Below, piece by piece: positions 43,011 to 54,430 of a stretch of DNA of 64,000 bases. Numbering within the stretch: position 1 is the stretch's first letter; every line of letters starts with the position of its first letter. Source of the DNA: Salisapilia sapeloensis (Eukaryota; Oomycota; Peronosporomycetes; Peronosporales; Salisapiliaceae). The notes below the pieces were generated by a model. The model did no database searches. It worked only from the letters and a program-made list of their open reading frames with translations, and had not been told where the DNA came from. Location: NCBI GenBank assembly GCA_023334545.1, contig JAADVB010000008.1:62001-126000 (forward strand). The letters run 5' to 3'. The translations under genes and the position numbers were made by a program.

Positions 43011-44842
43011 AGCGTTTTGAATGCACATGAAATGCGTTTATGTTGTTTCATTGATGATCGTGATGGGTAAAGAAGAGAGAGTCGATTGCTGGAAACAGGA
43101 TGAAATTTAAAGCTTTACTATTCGCATGCAATTATTAGGCACATCTTGTCGCTGTAGATGAATTTATGACCATGCAATATGTTGTAAGCACATTTGTGGT
43201 GAAATGCGCGATGATATGATCGGCTCTTGAATAGTTGTTGCTGAAGGAAATGCCCCTAGCATCCATTCTTCAATGGAACGACACATCTTTAGCATTGGTT
43301 CATTGGTTTCTACTCAAGCGAGTAGAACATTCATTAACGATCTTGCAAAGTAAACCGTTCATTCTGTCGATGGGAGAAATAATAGCCTTTAAGTTGTGAT
43401 GTGTTTGACCTCATCGTTAAGTATTTTTTTAAACCTCGGTCTATTATATTACATCACCGTAAAATACTTCTCTTCTTTCTCGTGTGTCTGCAAATCTGCC
43501 GCTGCTGGTCAAGACGCGCACCCGAAAAGTTCACCATAGTCTAACAGTTTTAACAGGCAAACTACTTGACTGCGTTTAGAAGCTATTCACGCTACTATGT
43601 GAGAGAGGAACCGAGGCAACGGCTAAATTACCATATACATGAGATATCAGCGTTTCTTTGCAGCTTTTAATGCAAATTGCTAGCATACTTTTAGACAAGG
43701 CTTGCACGATGAATTTGCATCACTTCGATAAGGATGAGCAAGAATACTCACGAGAACTTGTAGCGAATACTGCCTTATCAATTTCACCTCCAATCGACTT
43801 CATTCGCATCGTTCTGCATTTAAGTCATGCATAACTTCATAAGCAGCGTCCTGCAGCTACTTTAAATATGTGTCATTTACAACTTTGATGTCATTGCATC
43901 ATGCAAGAATGCTTCCCACAAATATAAGTGTTGCCGCCAATACATGAGTAGCTAGAGAAACTTTGTCAGCGAGCGGAAATGTCACTTTGATGGGACGACA
44001 CGCCTAATATCAATAATTCTGAGCTCATCAAGTAAGCCAATGGATCGTGCATGTAGTAAGTTTATGGCAAAGCAAGACCCAAGACCAAACTGTCATACAA
44101 TTGCGATGTCGGGCGTATCAATATGTATCCATGCCAGGTTACCGGTAATGCAACCCTTTCGCATACACCGCAAAACAGCTCCAACCTTAGTATTTGGTCG
44201 AACGACTACATAGTGCCCTTTATCGCAAGATAGTTCATTGTCATATGACCGCTTAAACGAGAATTTATTCTCTCCGGCCAGCGCACATAACCTTTCAAGG
44301 ATACTACTACGTAGCCCAACTTTACAATTTCCCAGTGTGACTGATGATCGGGTTGTACTAAAGACAGGAAACTGAGATGGAGAAGAGACCTGAAGCAGTC
44401 TGTAAGCATTGCAAGTTACGTTATCAGGAATTCGACGAGAGTGGAACTTGATCTTATTCCCTCGGAAGTTTCAAAGACGCTGACAATTGAAGTACTGGAG
44501 GACATGAAGTGGACAGATGAGACTACTTCGTTTGCTTATCATCCGAGCTCCAAATCTTCAGCAATTTGTACTTCGATCTCTTTGTATTTAAACGACGTCT
44601 TGTGCTCAGCTCTTGCCAGAGCATATATGAACGGAGGATGTGATAGAGCCGTCAAAGTCTTTCGAGTGTTCAACGGCATCGCTCATTTTTCTGATTGAGA
44701 TATGTTACCGTACCAAGCACAAGACATTGCAAATCCACTATTGGATGATGTATTAAGCACGTGAGCAATTCCCGCCGTATCGTCTGCATCTAAAGGATTG
44801 GCATTGCGACTTTATATCATTTGTAGATTAGCACACTGACAC
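43011..44842. other. Gene-poor spacer
   Basis: About 1.8 kb, AT-rich. A plus frame at 44441-44698 (85 codons) lies just upstream of the START-FYVE relic but does not match that family; I cannot tell whether it is a decayed first exon. No repeats or RNA genes are seen. Confidence 0.4.
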
Positions 44843-46308
44843 TTGCATCGAATCCATGACGACACAGTGAAAGCAGACGAGTATAAAGTCTTTCACCTCT
44901 CGGATGAAAAGAAGGCTGACTGTAAGCGCATTGCGATGATACTCGTACACGAAGCGCCCAGACATTATCAAAAGTTTGACCAGTCTGCGCCTTGGAAAAT
45001 GGACAGCAAATGCTGGAAGCCGGTCAAGACATCCAACAATGTGACCGTGTATCGTGAGCGGAATCCACCTCGTCGTGTGATGAAAGACACGTATAGTGAT
45101 AGTGCTGGCTGGCAAATGCCTCGTGTAGTCGTCGGAAACGGAACGATCTCAGGCAATATCGATGAGCTCCTATTTGGTCTCGTGAACGGCGACGAGGCAG
45201 CAATTTTGCAAGGTATAAACTACTCGGGATCACTGGCAACAAATTTTCAAATCCTTTCGACGATTGAAAAGCCAACTCTGGAGCACCCGTACCGTTGTAC
45301 TGTTCTCTAATGGCATGCTGCAAGTCCAAGTCCAGCACTTCAAGGCGTTGTCAAAGATCGAGATGTTGTCTACATTCGAGCGACTGGAATTCCCCAAGTC
45401 AATAGGGACGAACGTGTTAGGTATAATCTGATGCATTCAGTCGACTTGCCTTCTACACCGCTTGAACGACAAGGAATCATATGATCCCGCCTCTCATCTT
45501 GTGTTCTCTTGAAGCCTGTTACCGAACAATCGGTTGAAGTGTTTGTCAAGGCATACCATGAAGTATTTGGGATCAACGTTTTCGACTCCATTGGTGTTGT
45601 CACGTTGGCAAGTGCACTTATGGACAACTGGACATCGACCCGATGTGCAAAACGAAAGAAACTTTCGTGGCTCCTTTAAAGGAAAAATGCGAACAAGGGC
45701 AAGGTAATGAGCTTGATTGGCAGCAGTGAAGTTGACAGCAAGTCCGAATGCCGATCCTGCAAAAAGTAGTTTGGTCCTTTGCGCAAAGCTTATGCCTGTA
45801 CTTGTGCGATTCGTCAGTCCGTCGCAAATGCCTTTTTCCCATCGAGCTATTCGACGTCGTTCCCAAGCTAAAGCTGATGGCTGAAAAGGTTCATCTTTGT
45901 CTCACTTGTGACCAATTCACCGACCAAGTCAGCTCATATAAAGTAGCTCGACAAAATATTAAAGCTGGAAGGTATGAACAAGATCGCAGTAGATCCACCG
46001 TCGTCGAGGCGTCTAAGATCTCTCAGCTGGAAGACAGGCTTAATGAATTGACAGGCAAAGAATCCTGCGCTGGCGAAGTCTACGAGTTTGATTCGGACCA
46101 GCTTAGTCCTTTGACTGAAGGCTTTTTGCACTCCTTTGCCCACTTTATATCGTCTACTGATAACGCTGAAGTTGTCGAGTCGAAGCGAAGACTCAGTGAT
46201 GAAGGCTCTGCGGAAACAGACACTGGAAACGATGAAGATGAATTGGAAGTTCTAAATGAAAATGTATGGAGAGGTAGCATTTCGAAGCTAGATCTGAAAG
46301 ATGAATAA
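44843..46308 (+). pseudogene. START-FYVE family protein, disrupted
   Basis: Remnant of the oomycete family that pairs a START-like lipid-binding domain with a FYVE-type zinc finger. The START part is legible: FHLSDEKKADCKRIAMILVH, WKPVKTSNNVTVYRERNPPR, MPRVVVGNGTISGNIDELLF, then WHAASPSPALQGVVKDRDVV. One frame carries it through 45767 but is broken by TAA 45308, TGA 45482, TAA 45677 and TAG 45767. The finger begins SECRSCKK, stop, FGPLRKAYACTC. The rest (CDSSVRRKCLFPIELFDVVP, MAEKVHLCLTCDQF) lies in another frame, so there is also a frameshift near 45800. The start codon is missing: the opening codon of the legible part is TTG. An intact frame (45748-46308) covers only the end. Introns do not explain the stops. 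Confidence 0.8.
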
Positions 46309-46909
46309 CGAGGTCGATAATTGGCTCAGCTGAAGATGACTGAGCAGCGACTTTGACAGGACAATAGAAGTGCTGTGGAATGAGAGCGAGTGGAGGAGCA
46401 TGGTGTTTAACTTGTAGAGAAGTTGGGCTTAATCGGAATTCGTGTTCTTCGGCTCTGGGCTACCCCACCATATAGTTTCTACCACAATACTCGGTTTAGG
46501 GGATTTCCTAGATATGCTCGCTCTCAGCTGACTGAGCCACATCTACCTCTTCTTTATTGTCACTACCGTCTATAGCTTGTGTCGTCAAGAAATCGATAGT
46601 TTAACAACTGCGTCTCAACACCTTGGTTTCCAGCACAAGCATCAGGGTCTCTTTTGCCTCTATTTTGGGAAAGAGTCGAATCATTCTAATGAAAGTAGCT
46701 GCCTAAACGGCGGGTTTCTTGCTCAGGCATTAATGAATTTGTAGCCGATGTGAATGGCATATGCATGTCGTACTACGACGTGGAAGCCTCAACAACATAA
46801 ACAATAAGGAATACATGCTACTTGAAACTAAATCCATAAAATCCTTCGGGAACGATGGCCAATCGGGTTGGTTGTGTTGACAGAAAATTATAGATTGAGC
46901 GTGTTTGCC
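46309..46909. other. Short spacer
   Basis: About 600 bp between the pseudogene end and the convergent TIP30-like gene. No gene, repeat or RNA is seen. Confidence 0.4.
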
Positions 46910-47566
46910 TTAATGCTTCTGCAAGTCTGCCATACTCCAGACTGTAACGCCAGCCTCGCTTTGCTTCTCATAGTCTGCAACCATGGCTTTTGCAACAGAG
47001 CGAACGGAGACGGACGGCAAAATGTATTGACCAATCTTTTCCACCGTCCGAACCTTTTCACCTCGTTGCAACAGTCCAGGTTGGAAGATACTTGTACGTG
47101 CAAAGCCCAAGTCTTTTACCTTGTCTTCCAGCTCACCCTTACATTGCGGGTACAGGAACCAACTGGACGACTTTGCACCAGTAGAGGACAAGAGTCCAAA
47201 GTAAGGAATTTGATAGGTCTTGACCAATTCAGCAAAGCGAATGTTGTAGCCAAAGTCGATCTTCCGGAAGTTTTCAGCGCCACCGGCATCGGCACGAGTG
47301 GTACCAAAGCAGCTAAAGGCAGCATCAAACTTGTCCGATACGATAGACGCATCCATCTCTTCGAAGTCTATCGGACGAATTTCGAGCTTGGAGGATGCAG
47401 CGGAGACGTCCATGGAGGGGAATGCTTTCCCCCATTGGTCTTGCGGCACTTGACGGCGCGTGACAGCGACAACTCTGTTACAGTTTGAAGATGACACGAG
47501 CTCAGCAACGAGTTCACGGCCGACGGCACCAGTGGAGCCAAGGACGATTGCCGAGTAAGGAGACAT
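46910..47566 (-). CDS. TIP30/HTATIP2-like NAD(P)-binding protein
   Basis: Single-exon, 218 residues, atypical short-chain dehydrogenase. The Rossmann nucleotide loop is SAIVLGSTGAVGRELVAELV (GxTGxxG). Later landmarks are DAAFSCFGTTRADAGGAENF, IDFGYNIRFAELVKTYQIPY, FGLLSSTGAKSSSWFLYPQC with a K following (YPQCKGELE, the Y-x3-K pair), and GFARTSIFQPGLLQRGEK. These match human HTATIP2/TIP30 (SSKGADKSS, Y..VKGEVE, VFRPGVLLCDRQE). The length is close to the family's ~240. In animals it acts in apoptosis and endosome trafficking; in microbes the role is undefined, so only an oxidoreductase-like fold should be claimed. Confidence 0.9.
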   Translation of the reverse strand: MSPYSAIVLGSTGAVGRELVAELVSSSNCNRVVAVTRRQVPQDQWGKAFPSMDVSAASSKLEIRPIDFEEMDASIVSDKFDAAFSCFGTTRADAGGAENFRKIDFGYNIRFAELVKTYQIPYFGLLSSTGAKSSSWFLYPQCKGELEDKVKDLGFARTSIFQPGLLQRGEKVRTVEKIGQYILPSVSVRSVAKAMVADYEKQSEAGVTVWSMADLQKH

Positions 47567-50500
47567 GCTTGTTCTCAGGAGGGGTGATTGACGAGGTGAT
47601 GCCGTGCGAGATGTAAAGTGGACTTGGAAGTGACGAGTTGGCTCTATTTAGGGAAGCATATAAATTTCAAGTGTAAAATAAAGTTTCAAATAAATGTCTA
47701 ATGGATCTTTAGGGGGCGCGGAGTAGGGGCGATGGGAACTTCAGGAGAGCTACGTTAAGGCAGTCTTTTGTGGATACAAGTCGCAGATAGACATTTTCCG
47801 GGAGCATGTCTCCAAGAAGTTAGCTGGTAGTCGTGAATACTGGATTTATATTAATAATAATGACAGTGAGATTATTGTAAGTAGGCTTGGCGAAGGTGAA
47901 GGCAAGTTTGGGAAGGGGTTTACGATCTATTAGATAGCACGCAGAGAAGGCAGCTATCCTCGTTTATACTTTATACATTGAGATAAACACTGTGTAAAAT
48001 ATACTTCGCACAGCCGATGCCTTCTTGACGAACGAATGCGTTATTCGCAGTTGCAAACAACCCAGGTTCCGTTTCTGTTCATCGCTAAATAAGTTGCTAT
48101 CAGACAAGTTCGATCTGCACAAAACAACTCTCTTTGAATGTTTAGCTTGCATTGATGTGCAAATTGGGCATCGTTGATAAGTAATCGTCAAATCTTTTGG
48201 ATCTAAGCGTGCTCTAACGGAGAAGCAAAATTTTCCTCTGTGCTACGCACATTAAAATGATCTATCAGCACACACAATGGGTTTGAAAGCCGTCGTGACA
48301 CTCTAGATCTAACTCCTTTCAATGCATCGATAGTTGCTTCCATTTCAACTTCGCGTTCAACCAGACTAGCAGCGTTCCCTCTACATCTGCAACATGCCTA
48401 TATTCCTTTCGTATCTGTTTTCCTATAAGCTGTCCTTTAATAAAGAGGTGTGTCGGAGATTTTCAACATTTCTGCACTCTCTAAAACATTTAACAAGGAA
48501 TTACTGATAAACATATACGATCTCTTACTACTGTGTATTGCTTGTGTATCATCTAGTGGTTACACATGGAATACACGTCACGTGCTGTCAGGCCACAACA
48601 GGTCTTCGTGCAGTGTGATTCGCTAAGGGAACCAAACTATCGTGTGCTGCCTGCTGTGGTGGCCAATCGAATAGCTGCCAAGTCAATCGTAACTTTATTG
48701 AACTATCAGCGTTCAATTAAGAACAGAGCGCAAGGCATTCATTGTTAGATTTCCTTCGAATATACACAGAAGCAGCTCCCACAGAACCCAGAGTGAGTGC
48801 AATTTTAGCCCACGGAAACTTGTCAGCTCGAAGCTTGCCATGGGTTTGACTCGGACCAAGTGTCATTAACCCGTATCAATGCATCTTTCGTGAATACATT
48901 CTATCTAGATTCGGTCGGAGCGATAGAAGAGCATTTAAATCTACCTATACGATATGTTGCTGCATTCGATGCAAGTATCGCTTGACCTTGTCTGAATCAT
49001 GACATTTTGACAGACCGTATGCATATTCATCAATGCAACAACCTTATCTTTTATCTTCTCACCGAAACGACTAGCAGCACAGCAGCAACAGGTACTACCT
49101 CTAACTATGCTGAGTCGCTTTTAGTAGGCTTGCTTGCGCGCTACTGCATGCGGTGGTCTTTTAGCAATCTACTATGGTAACCTTGGATCGTTTGTTACGT
49201 GTTCGAACTGTTCCAGTGGATCGTGATACGACTTATGGATGAAAGGGATGAGCGTAGAGATAGATCGATTAAACCTCCATTTACGGAGCTACAGCCAAAG
49301 CTATGGTTTCATAGCTTTTACAAACTTGCAGGCATGACCAAGTTTCCATATTCGGCATTGAAGGGACATGACAAAAGCATTCATCGACTACGATCAACGA
49401 GTAGGATGATGAATTCGGACGTTTTGCAACATCACTGGATGCGGACCAGGCTCGAGTATCAACCTCATTTTAATTGCATTTAAACAACAGCTGACTAGGT
49501 ATGAGATATAAAAGTCGATGTGCTCCGATTCAGCTTGTACAAACTGCTAGGTTCTTTTTGTTGAAGATAGCTGAAATGCTCGAGTAATGCATTTTGGTAG
49601 CTTTCGAAGCTTCCATTAAAACCGTTACTTGTCGTAGCAAGTCGGTTAGAAGCCAGTGGGTGTCGAATGTTGCTTCGGCTTATTCGCATCGATCCAATGA
49701 TAGCGACACGAGCAGTCATTGACGAATAATCTGAACATTAGGGGCGATCGGCACGCACTGTGCCAGATGGAGACTTTAGACAGGACTATATCGCAAGTAC
49801 CATCACGTTTGTGAGGTGGGCAGGAGATAGACGTCGACGCTAAAATTACCAGTCTAGATAAACGTGGCTTTAATCGGTCACAAAGCAAAATTTTGATGTT
49901 CAACCAGGTACTTCCTCAACGATTTGGTCTATCTTTTCATCGTGGTGGTGTTTGAGTGGACTCTTGCATTCAAAATCGATGCAGGGATATCTAATTGGAG
50001 CCGGTACACATGATGGAATCGATGCCAAAGCAAAGTAATACGCGTAGAAATGCTGGAAACGGATGCTGTAATGTCAAAGGGTAGTAAAGAGAAATACTTA
50101 TCGGTCGAAGCCATGTTTAAGCACCAAGTGTCACATTTCATGTTCATACATATATCGCTTTAAAATGACGGGTTCTTCCGGCACAAACAAAACAAAAAAT
50201 GGCGACCCATTCGCTCCAGATGTCGTCGATCTCGATGATGTCAACAAGGATGATTCCTGATATAATACTTCTTGTCGATCCTAAGTCCATGCGCCTTATC
50301 AAGTTCCGTCCTTGCGTTTTCTCTAGTCTTCCCATTGGGTTCCGAATCATGTGCTCAATCCTACGGTACCGCTGACAGCACCGGAATACATAGCTTCAGC
50401 GCATCCCCCTTCCTTTGCGTTTCGCTGATGACTGTATCCTGTGGTAGAAGCGAAACGCGCCAAATGAAAAAACTCTTCCGATGCTCAAGAGCGAAATGTC

Positions 50501-50774
50501 CATGTGCGACATCGACATGCATATTCGTGTTAAAATAGATCAGATACACACCGTGTGCTTATACCTACACTTGCTCCGGCATGCTCGTCAAGCCAGCTAG
50601 AGCGCATAGAGCGACTCTAAATCTACGCCTAATCTGATCAAAACCCCTACTCCGACATTATCTGGAGGCAAGTTCAAGGTGTAAAATTATCCGTTCCCGC
50701 CTGGCTTCTTCATTCTCTTATTAGCCATATCGAGGGGAAGCGAATTGTGTTTTTCCGACGGTATAGCGCCACTA
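47567..50774. other. Longest gene-poor stretch of the window
   Basis: About 3.2 kb, AT-rich. Short open frames (48566-48748, 49199-49483, 49646-49903, 50272-50538) have no domain, no intron support and no consistent codon use. I see no transposon ends, long terminal repeats or tandem arrays, but an old eroded element could not be excluded by eye. The last ~100 bp must hold the bZIP promoter. Confidence 0.45.
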
Positions 50775-52091
50775 ATGACCAATCTCGAGGCCCCGCTCGT
50801 GCTCACGCCGTCCTCGTCGCTCGTGGACCTCGCAGCGGCATTGAAGAATAATGACGTCGACACCGATCTCCTGTCGGACTTGGAGGCAGCGACCACCAGC
50901 AGTATTACGTACCCAACTTCCCAAAGTGAACTCTGGAGCATGTCTTTCCAAAACTCACCCGTTGATGCGTTCGACCCTTTTCTAACGGATGAAGCGTCTG
51001 GATATGCAATGGAACCGGTGAAATCCGAGACGCGTGTATCACAGGATAATCCGAAGAAGAAACGAGGTCGAAAGCCAAGTGGCAAGGCGAAGGAGTCGAC
51101 AAAGAAAAAGAGACCGCCTCCTACGCCACATAAAGCCAAACTACGTACGTACGAACGTCGGAGTCGACATAAGCGACAGTGTACAATGCAGCAGATGAAG
51201 GAAGAAGTAAAGGAGCTGGAGAGACGGGTGGCCATGTTGTGTTCGGCAGACGACTCGAACGAGCATCGACAGTTGACGAAAGAGATTGTCGAGCTACAGG
51301 AGAACAACTTTCACTTGCGACAGACGATTGATGAGCACAAATTCTTTCAGTCGATGGTCCATCTAGAATTCGAGCATCGTGAGTCTGCTCCGGAAGAAGA
51401 GATCGAAGCGACGTTGACGACGCCCTTTGTCTGGCATCCCATGTCCGATGACGCGTGCTACGATACGATGCGCAAGTCCTTGGGTGAAATCGAGAGCTTT
51501 AGTAACGACCCAGACTTTACGTCGAGTGGTCTCCAGGTCTTTGGCTGGAGTGAAAAGCGACTCTTGCGTGGTCATGACGTTCGCTTTTTATTCCACAAGC
51601 AGTTCCACCGGTACTCGTATGAAGATCTCGCGCACAAGTCATTTGAAATGAGAGCCGTACAGGACCAGTGCTCTCGCTACCTCGGTCCGTTCTTGCGTGT
51701 GCAAGTGGAAATCATCCAGCGACTGAGCGACGACGTTGTCGTCGTCCGTCGTCGTATCCGGCATGAGCAAGATGGGTGGGTCCACCATACCATCTACCTC
51801 CTGTTCCGTATGGAAACGGAGGATGGACACGTCGTCTGCATACGAGACTTGAACCCGAGGAGCGCTGAGCAATTCAATGTCGTCCAGGACAGCACCAAAT
51901 GCGTGATCTGGGCGCATTGCTTCATCTGGTGGAGGTTTAAGAAGATGGAGGAAGGTGGCTTCCAAGTTGAATATGGAGGCAGTCTCGGCTCTGCGACCAA
52001 GGCGGATGCTGCGTTTTGGATGAAAGAAGTTCTCTTGTGTGCTTTGCGATGGGAAAGTCTGACGATCGGACCTTTGCTCAAGGTCAGTTGA
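50775..52091 (+). CDS. Oomycete bZIP-like transcription factor
   Basis: 438 residues from ATG 50775, single exon. Acidic N-terminus (~1-85). An AT-hook-like KKKRGRKPSGK lies near 91-104. A basic region follows (RTYERRSRHKRQ near 125-137) and then a leucine-zipper-type coiled coil (MKEEVKELERRVAML, LTKEIVELQENNFHLRQTID). The basic region lacks the canonical Asn of N-x7-R bZIPs, which has been described for oomycete-specific variants. The large C-terminal part (~210-438: FLFHKQFHRYSYEDLAHKSF, RYLGPFLRVQVEIIQRLSDD, VVVVRRRIRHEQD) is an alpha/beta domain typical of Phytophthora bZIP-like proteins and may be START/SnoaL-like; that is uncertain. The PH-domain gene follows on the same strand after 68 nt. 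Confidence 0.75.
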   Translation: MTNLEAPLVLTPSSSLVDLAAALKNNDVDTDLLSDLEAATTSSITYPTSQSELWSMSFQNSPVDAFDPFLTDEASGYAMEPVKSETRVSQDNPKKKRGRKPSGKAKESTKKKRPPPTPHKAKLRTYERRSRHKRQCTMQQMKEEVKELERRVAMLCSADDSNEHRQLTKEIVELQENNFHLRQTIDEHKFFQSMVHLEFEHRESAPEEEIEATLTTPFVWHPMSDDACYDTMRKSLGEIESFSNDPDFTSSGLQVFGWSEKRLLRGHDVRFLFHKQFHRYSYEDLAHKSFEMRAVQDQCSRYLGPFLRVQVEIIQRLSDDVVVVRRRIRHEQDGWVHHTIYLLFRMETEDGHVVCIRDLNPRSAEQFNVVQDSTKCVIWAHCFIWWRFKKMEEGGFQVEYGGSLGSATKADAAFWMKEVLLCALRWESLTIGPLLKVS

Positions 52092-52159
52092 GGATGGAGA
52101 TTTGTTTTGCATGTTGTAGCGTTTATCTATCGAAATGAAAAAAAACTTGAAACGAATGT

Positions 52160-53980
52160 ATGTTATGGATGAATTTGGAATCGTCTGTACGTTTCAACGA
52201 GACTGCTGTTGCTGCTGCAAGGGGCTCAAGGATTCGTATGGCAGAAGTAGGATGTATCGAAGGGTATTTGATGCTCTTGTGTGATACGACGGACGGACAG
52301 GAACTAGTGTCGACATTCACGATGCTCAATGGGACCAAGCTACGGTGCTTTTATATGGGTGATGGACAGACTGGGAATGTACCAATGGAGGAGATTATGA
52401 GTATGGAAGTCGAAGGTGTCGGAGAGTGGGATCCATCGACAGAGTTACCATTCGATCGAGATCAGGCAAAGATTAGCTATTGTGTTGTCGGACATGGCGA
52501 AAGTAAGAAGGAACAGATCGAGTTATGTTTCATGGCAACCTCAGTCGAGGAAAAGCAGCTTTGGGTGGATGCGATTCATAAAGCGTTATCAAGTCGTACA
52601 AGCTGCAGTGACAACCATAGTGCTTTTACAATGGATGAACACCGACCATTGAGATCGTCTTCGTCGACATATTCTGCAGGAATTACTAGCTGTGTCATGC
52701 TTGAGCAAAGTGCATCCAAGACAGAAATCAATTGTCGACTGGATGCAAGAGCTTATGCGCGCAATCAGTCCATCGGCTCGAAATGGAGAGAGTGTCTTGT
52801 AGTATGGGAGCCGCCGACGGTTAGTCTCTACGATACGTTTACGAGATCTTCTATCAACGGCACAAATAGTGCTCAGCCGATAGAAAGCCATGTCGTTGTG
52901 CGAGTGGCGCGATTTCGCTCACTCTTCGCGTACAGTCCATCCAAGCATCGATGTAAGTATGGATTACGATTTCAAGACGCAAAGGGAGAGTATATAGAGC
53001 TCTCTTTGTCCGAGAACGAACAAAAGCACTGGTATACGGTCGTTTCTGAGTGTCTTGCCAGCAGAAGCAGCTCTGCCAGCACCAACTCAATGCAAAGACC
53101 GACGAATGGAATAAGCGAAAGCTCTGAGAACTCTGAGGTATCTCGAGACCAGGCGATACCACCGATCGCTAGAGCAGCCATGGAAGGCTATGTCGATGTC
53201 CGAAGCAAGAAACGTTTAAGTGTACATTGGAGTCGGCAGTACGCTGTTCTCATCGGGACGCAGTGGCTGTTGTACAAAGACCAAATACAGGCAAGTAAGC
53301 TTAATTGGAAATCATCCGTCGAAAATGTGATACGTGGTTCAGAAGCGATACTTGCAACTGACATTGTGAAAGCGGAAGTATGGAATAAAACTAACAGCTC
53401 ACCAATACGGCACAAAAAACGTAGCAAGAAAGAGAAAGAGAAAGACTATTTTGTAGTGACGCTCAGCACAGGTAGTACAATGGTTTGTCGAGTTTCTACA
53501 TCGACAGAGCGAGAGCAATGGCTGGAGGCTATTGAAAATGAAATCAACCTTTCGTCCCAGACAGAGCGACAGGTAGCTCAAGCGATCGAAGATTCACGTG
53601 CTAAAGCAAAGGAAAGAGATCGTGTACGATCCAAATTTACAAAACTACAATCGGAAGCCAAACGCCGGTCTATGCTGCTAAGAGAAATCTTGGAGGAAAA
53701 CACAGAAGCAATGGACGACCCCGAAGAGACAAACGAAGGGTTCCTCGCAAGAAGAGCATCGCGAAGACGGCGATCTTCGATATTGACTACTCCATCACCT
53801 GTTCAGAGCAGTAGCGCAGTGAAGCCTCAAGTAGGACTTTGGGATTGGATATGGACTGACTGGTTATTCCGCTGTTGTTGGCAAGAGCAGCATCACTGTC
53901 AACCAGCACCAGATTGGCTCGTACAGTCTGGTACTAGACAAAAACCTTTGTATATTTGTGAATATTATAGCGACGCATAG
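52160..53980 (+). CDS. Multi-PH-domain protein
   Basis: 606 residues from ATG 52160; in-frame ATGs at 52169 and 52238 are alternatives. Three PH-like domains are visible. PH1 is at ~27-140 (VGCIEGYLMLLCDTTDGQEL at its start, ending EEKQLWVDAIHKALSS). PH2 is at ~185-300 (SIGSKWRECLVVWEPPTVSL, ending NEQKHWYTVVSECLAS). PH3 is at ~336-470 (AMEGYVDVRSKKRLSVHWSR, then QYAVLIGTQWLLYKD and STEREQWLEAIENEI). Each ends with the helix carrying the invariant Trp. A basic coiled-coil (RAKAKERDRVRSKFTKLQSE) and a Cys/Trp-rich tail follow (GLWDWIWTDWLFRCCW). PH domains usually bind phosphoinositides or proteins at membranes. No catalytic domain (GEF, GAP, kinase) is present, so it is probably an adaptor. 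Confidence 0.8.
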   Translation: MLWMNLESSVRFNETAVAAARGSRIRMAEVGCIEGYLMLLCDTTDGQELVSTFTMLNGTKLRCFYMGDGQTGNVPMEEIMSMEVEGVGEWDPSTELPFDRDQAKISYCVVGHGESKKEQIELCFMATSVEEKQLWVDAIHKALSSRTSCSDNHSAFTMDEHRPLRSSSSTYSAGITSCVMLEQSASKTEINCRLDARAYARNQSIGSKWRECLVVWEPPTVSLYDTFTRSSINGTNSAQPIESHVVVRVARFRSLFAYSPSKHRCKYGLRFQDAKGEYIELSLSENEQKHWYTVVSECLASRSSSASTNSMQRPTNGISESSENSEVSRDQAIPPIARAAMEGYVDVRSKKRLSVHWSRQYAVLIGTQWLLYKDQIQASKLNWKSSVENVIRGSEAILATDIVKAEVWNKTNSSPIRHKKRSKKEKEKDYFVVTLSTGSTMVCRVSTSTEREQWLEAIENEINLSSQTERQVAQAIEDSRAKAKERDRVRSKFTKLQSEAKRRSMLLREILEENTEAMDDPEETNEGFLARRASRRRRSSILTTPSPVQSSSAVKPQVGLWDWIWTDWLFRCCWQEQHHCQPAPDWLVQSGTRQKPLYICEYYSDA

Positions 53981-54430
53981 GCTATAGATTAATTCCAAGT
54001 AGTTGATCTACCTCTCATTCACTCTTTAATACAAGAAAATTGTAGAGTTGAGGAAGCATCACGCTACGGAGATCATAAAACAAGTAGCATAGGATAAAAT
54101 GAAATGGTTTTAACGTTGTTTAATCGAAACAAAAGGTGGTTTCCGTAGCGTGGTTAATCTTATAAAAATCTCAGTAAGATTAGTATCAAAAGTATATTAC
54201 AAAAAATAATGTAGAATAAATCAAACAAACCATCTTTACTTCATGGAATCACTGGGTATCCATTCTGTGCCACCGCATACATTTAGCTAGGACCTGCCTG
54301 ACACTAGGGTTCTCGATCTATGTATGAAATGACCCGCGTGGCGGCGATGACCGTAGTTGTTGGTACGATTATGGTACAAAGTACCGCTTGCGACCACATA
54401 TTCGACACAAAACTTTACGAACACGAAGCG
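53981..54430. other. Spacer upstream of EMC10
   Basis: 450 bp, AT-rich. An ATG at 54320 is in frame with EMC10 and would add 37 residues ahead of the signal peptide. I treat that as untranslated leader because the signal peptide starts cleanly at 54431. Confidence 0.5.

Noticed and set aside
44441-44698. 85-codon frame as the first exon of the START-FYVE relic
   Set aside because: Its translation does not match the N-terminus of that family and no splice pair links it in phase.
47567-50774. Possible CRISPR array, transposon or viral insertion in the gene-poor stretch
   Set aside because: I see no direct repeats, terminal repeats, transposase or polymerase motifs on either strand.
54320-54430. 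In-frame ATG adding 37 residues to EMC10
   Set aside because: It would bury the signal peptide that begins at 54431; more likely leader sequence.
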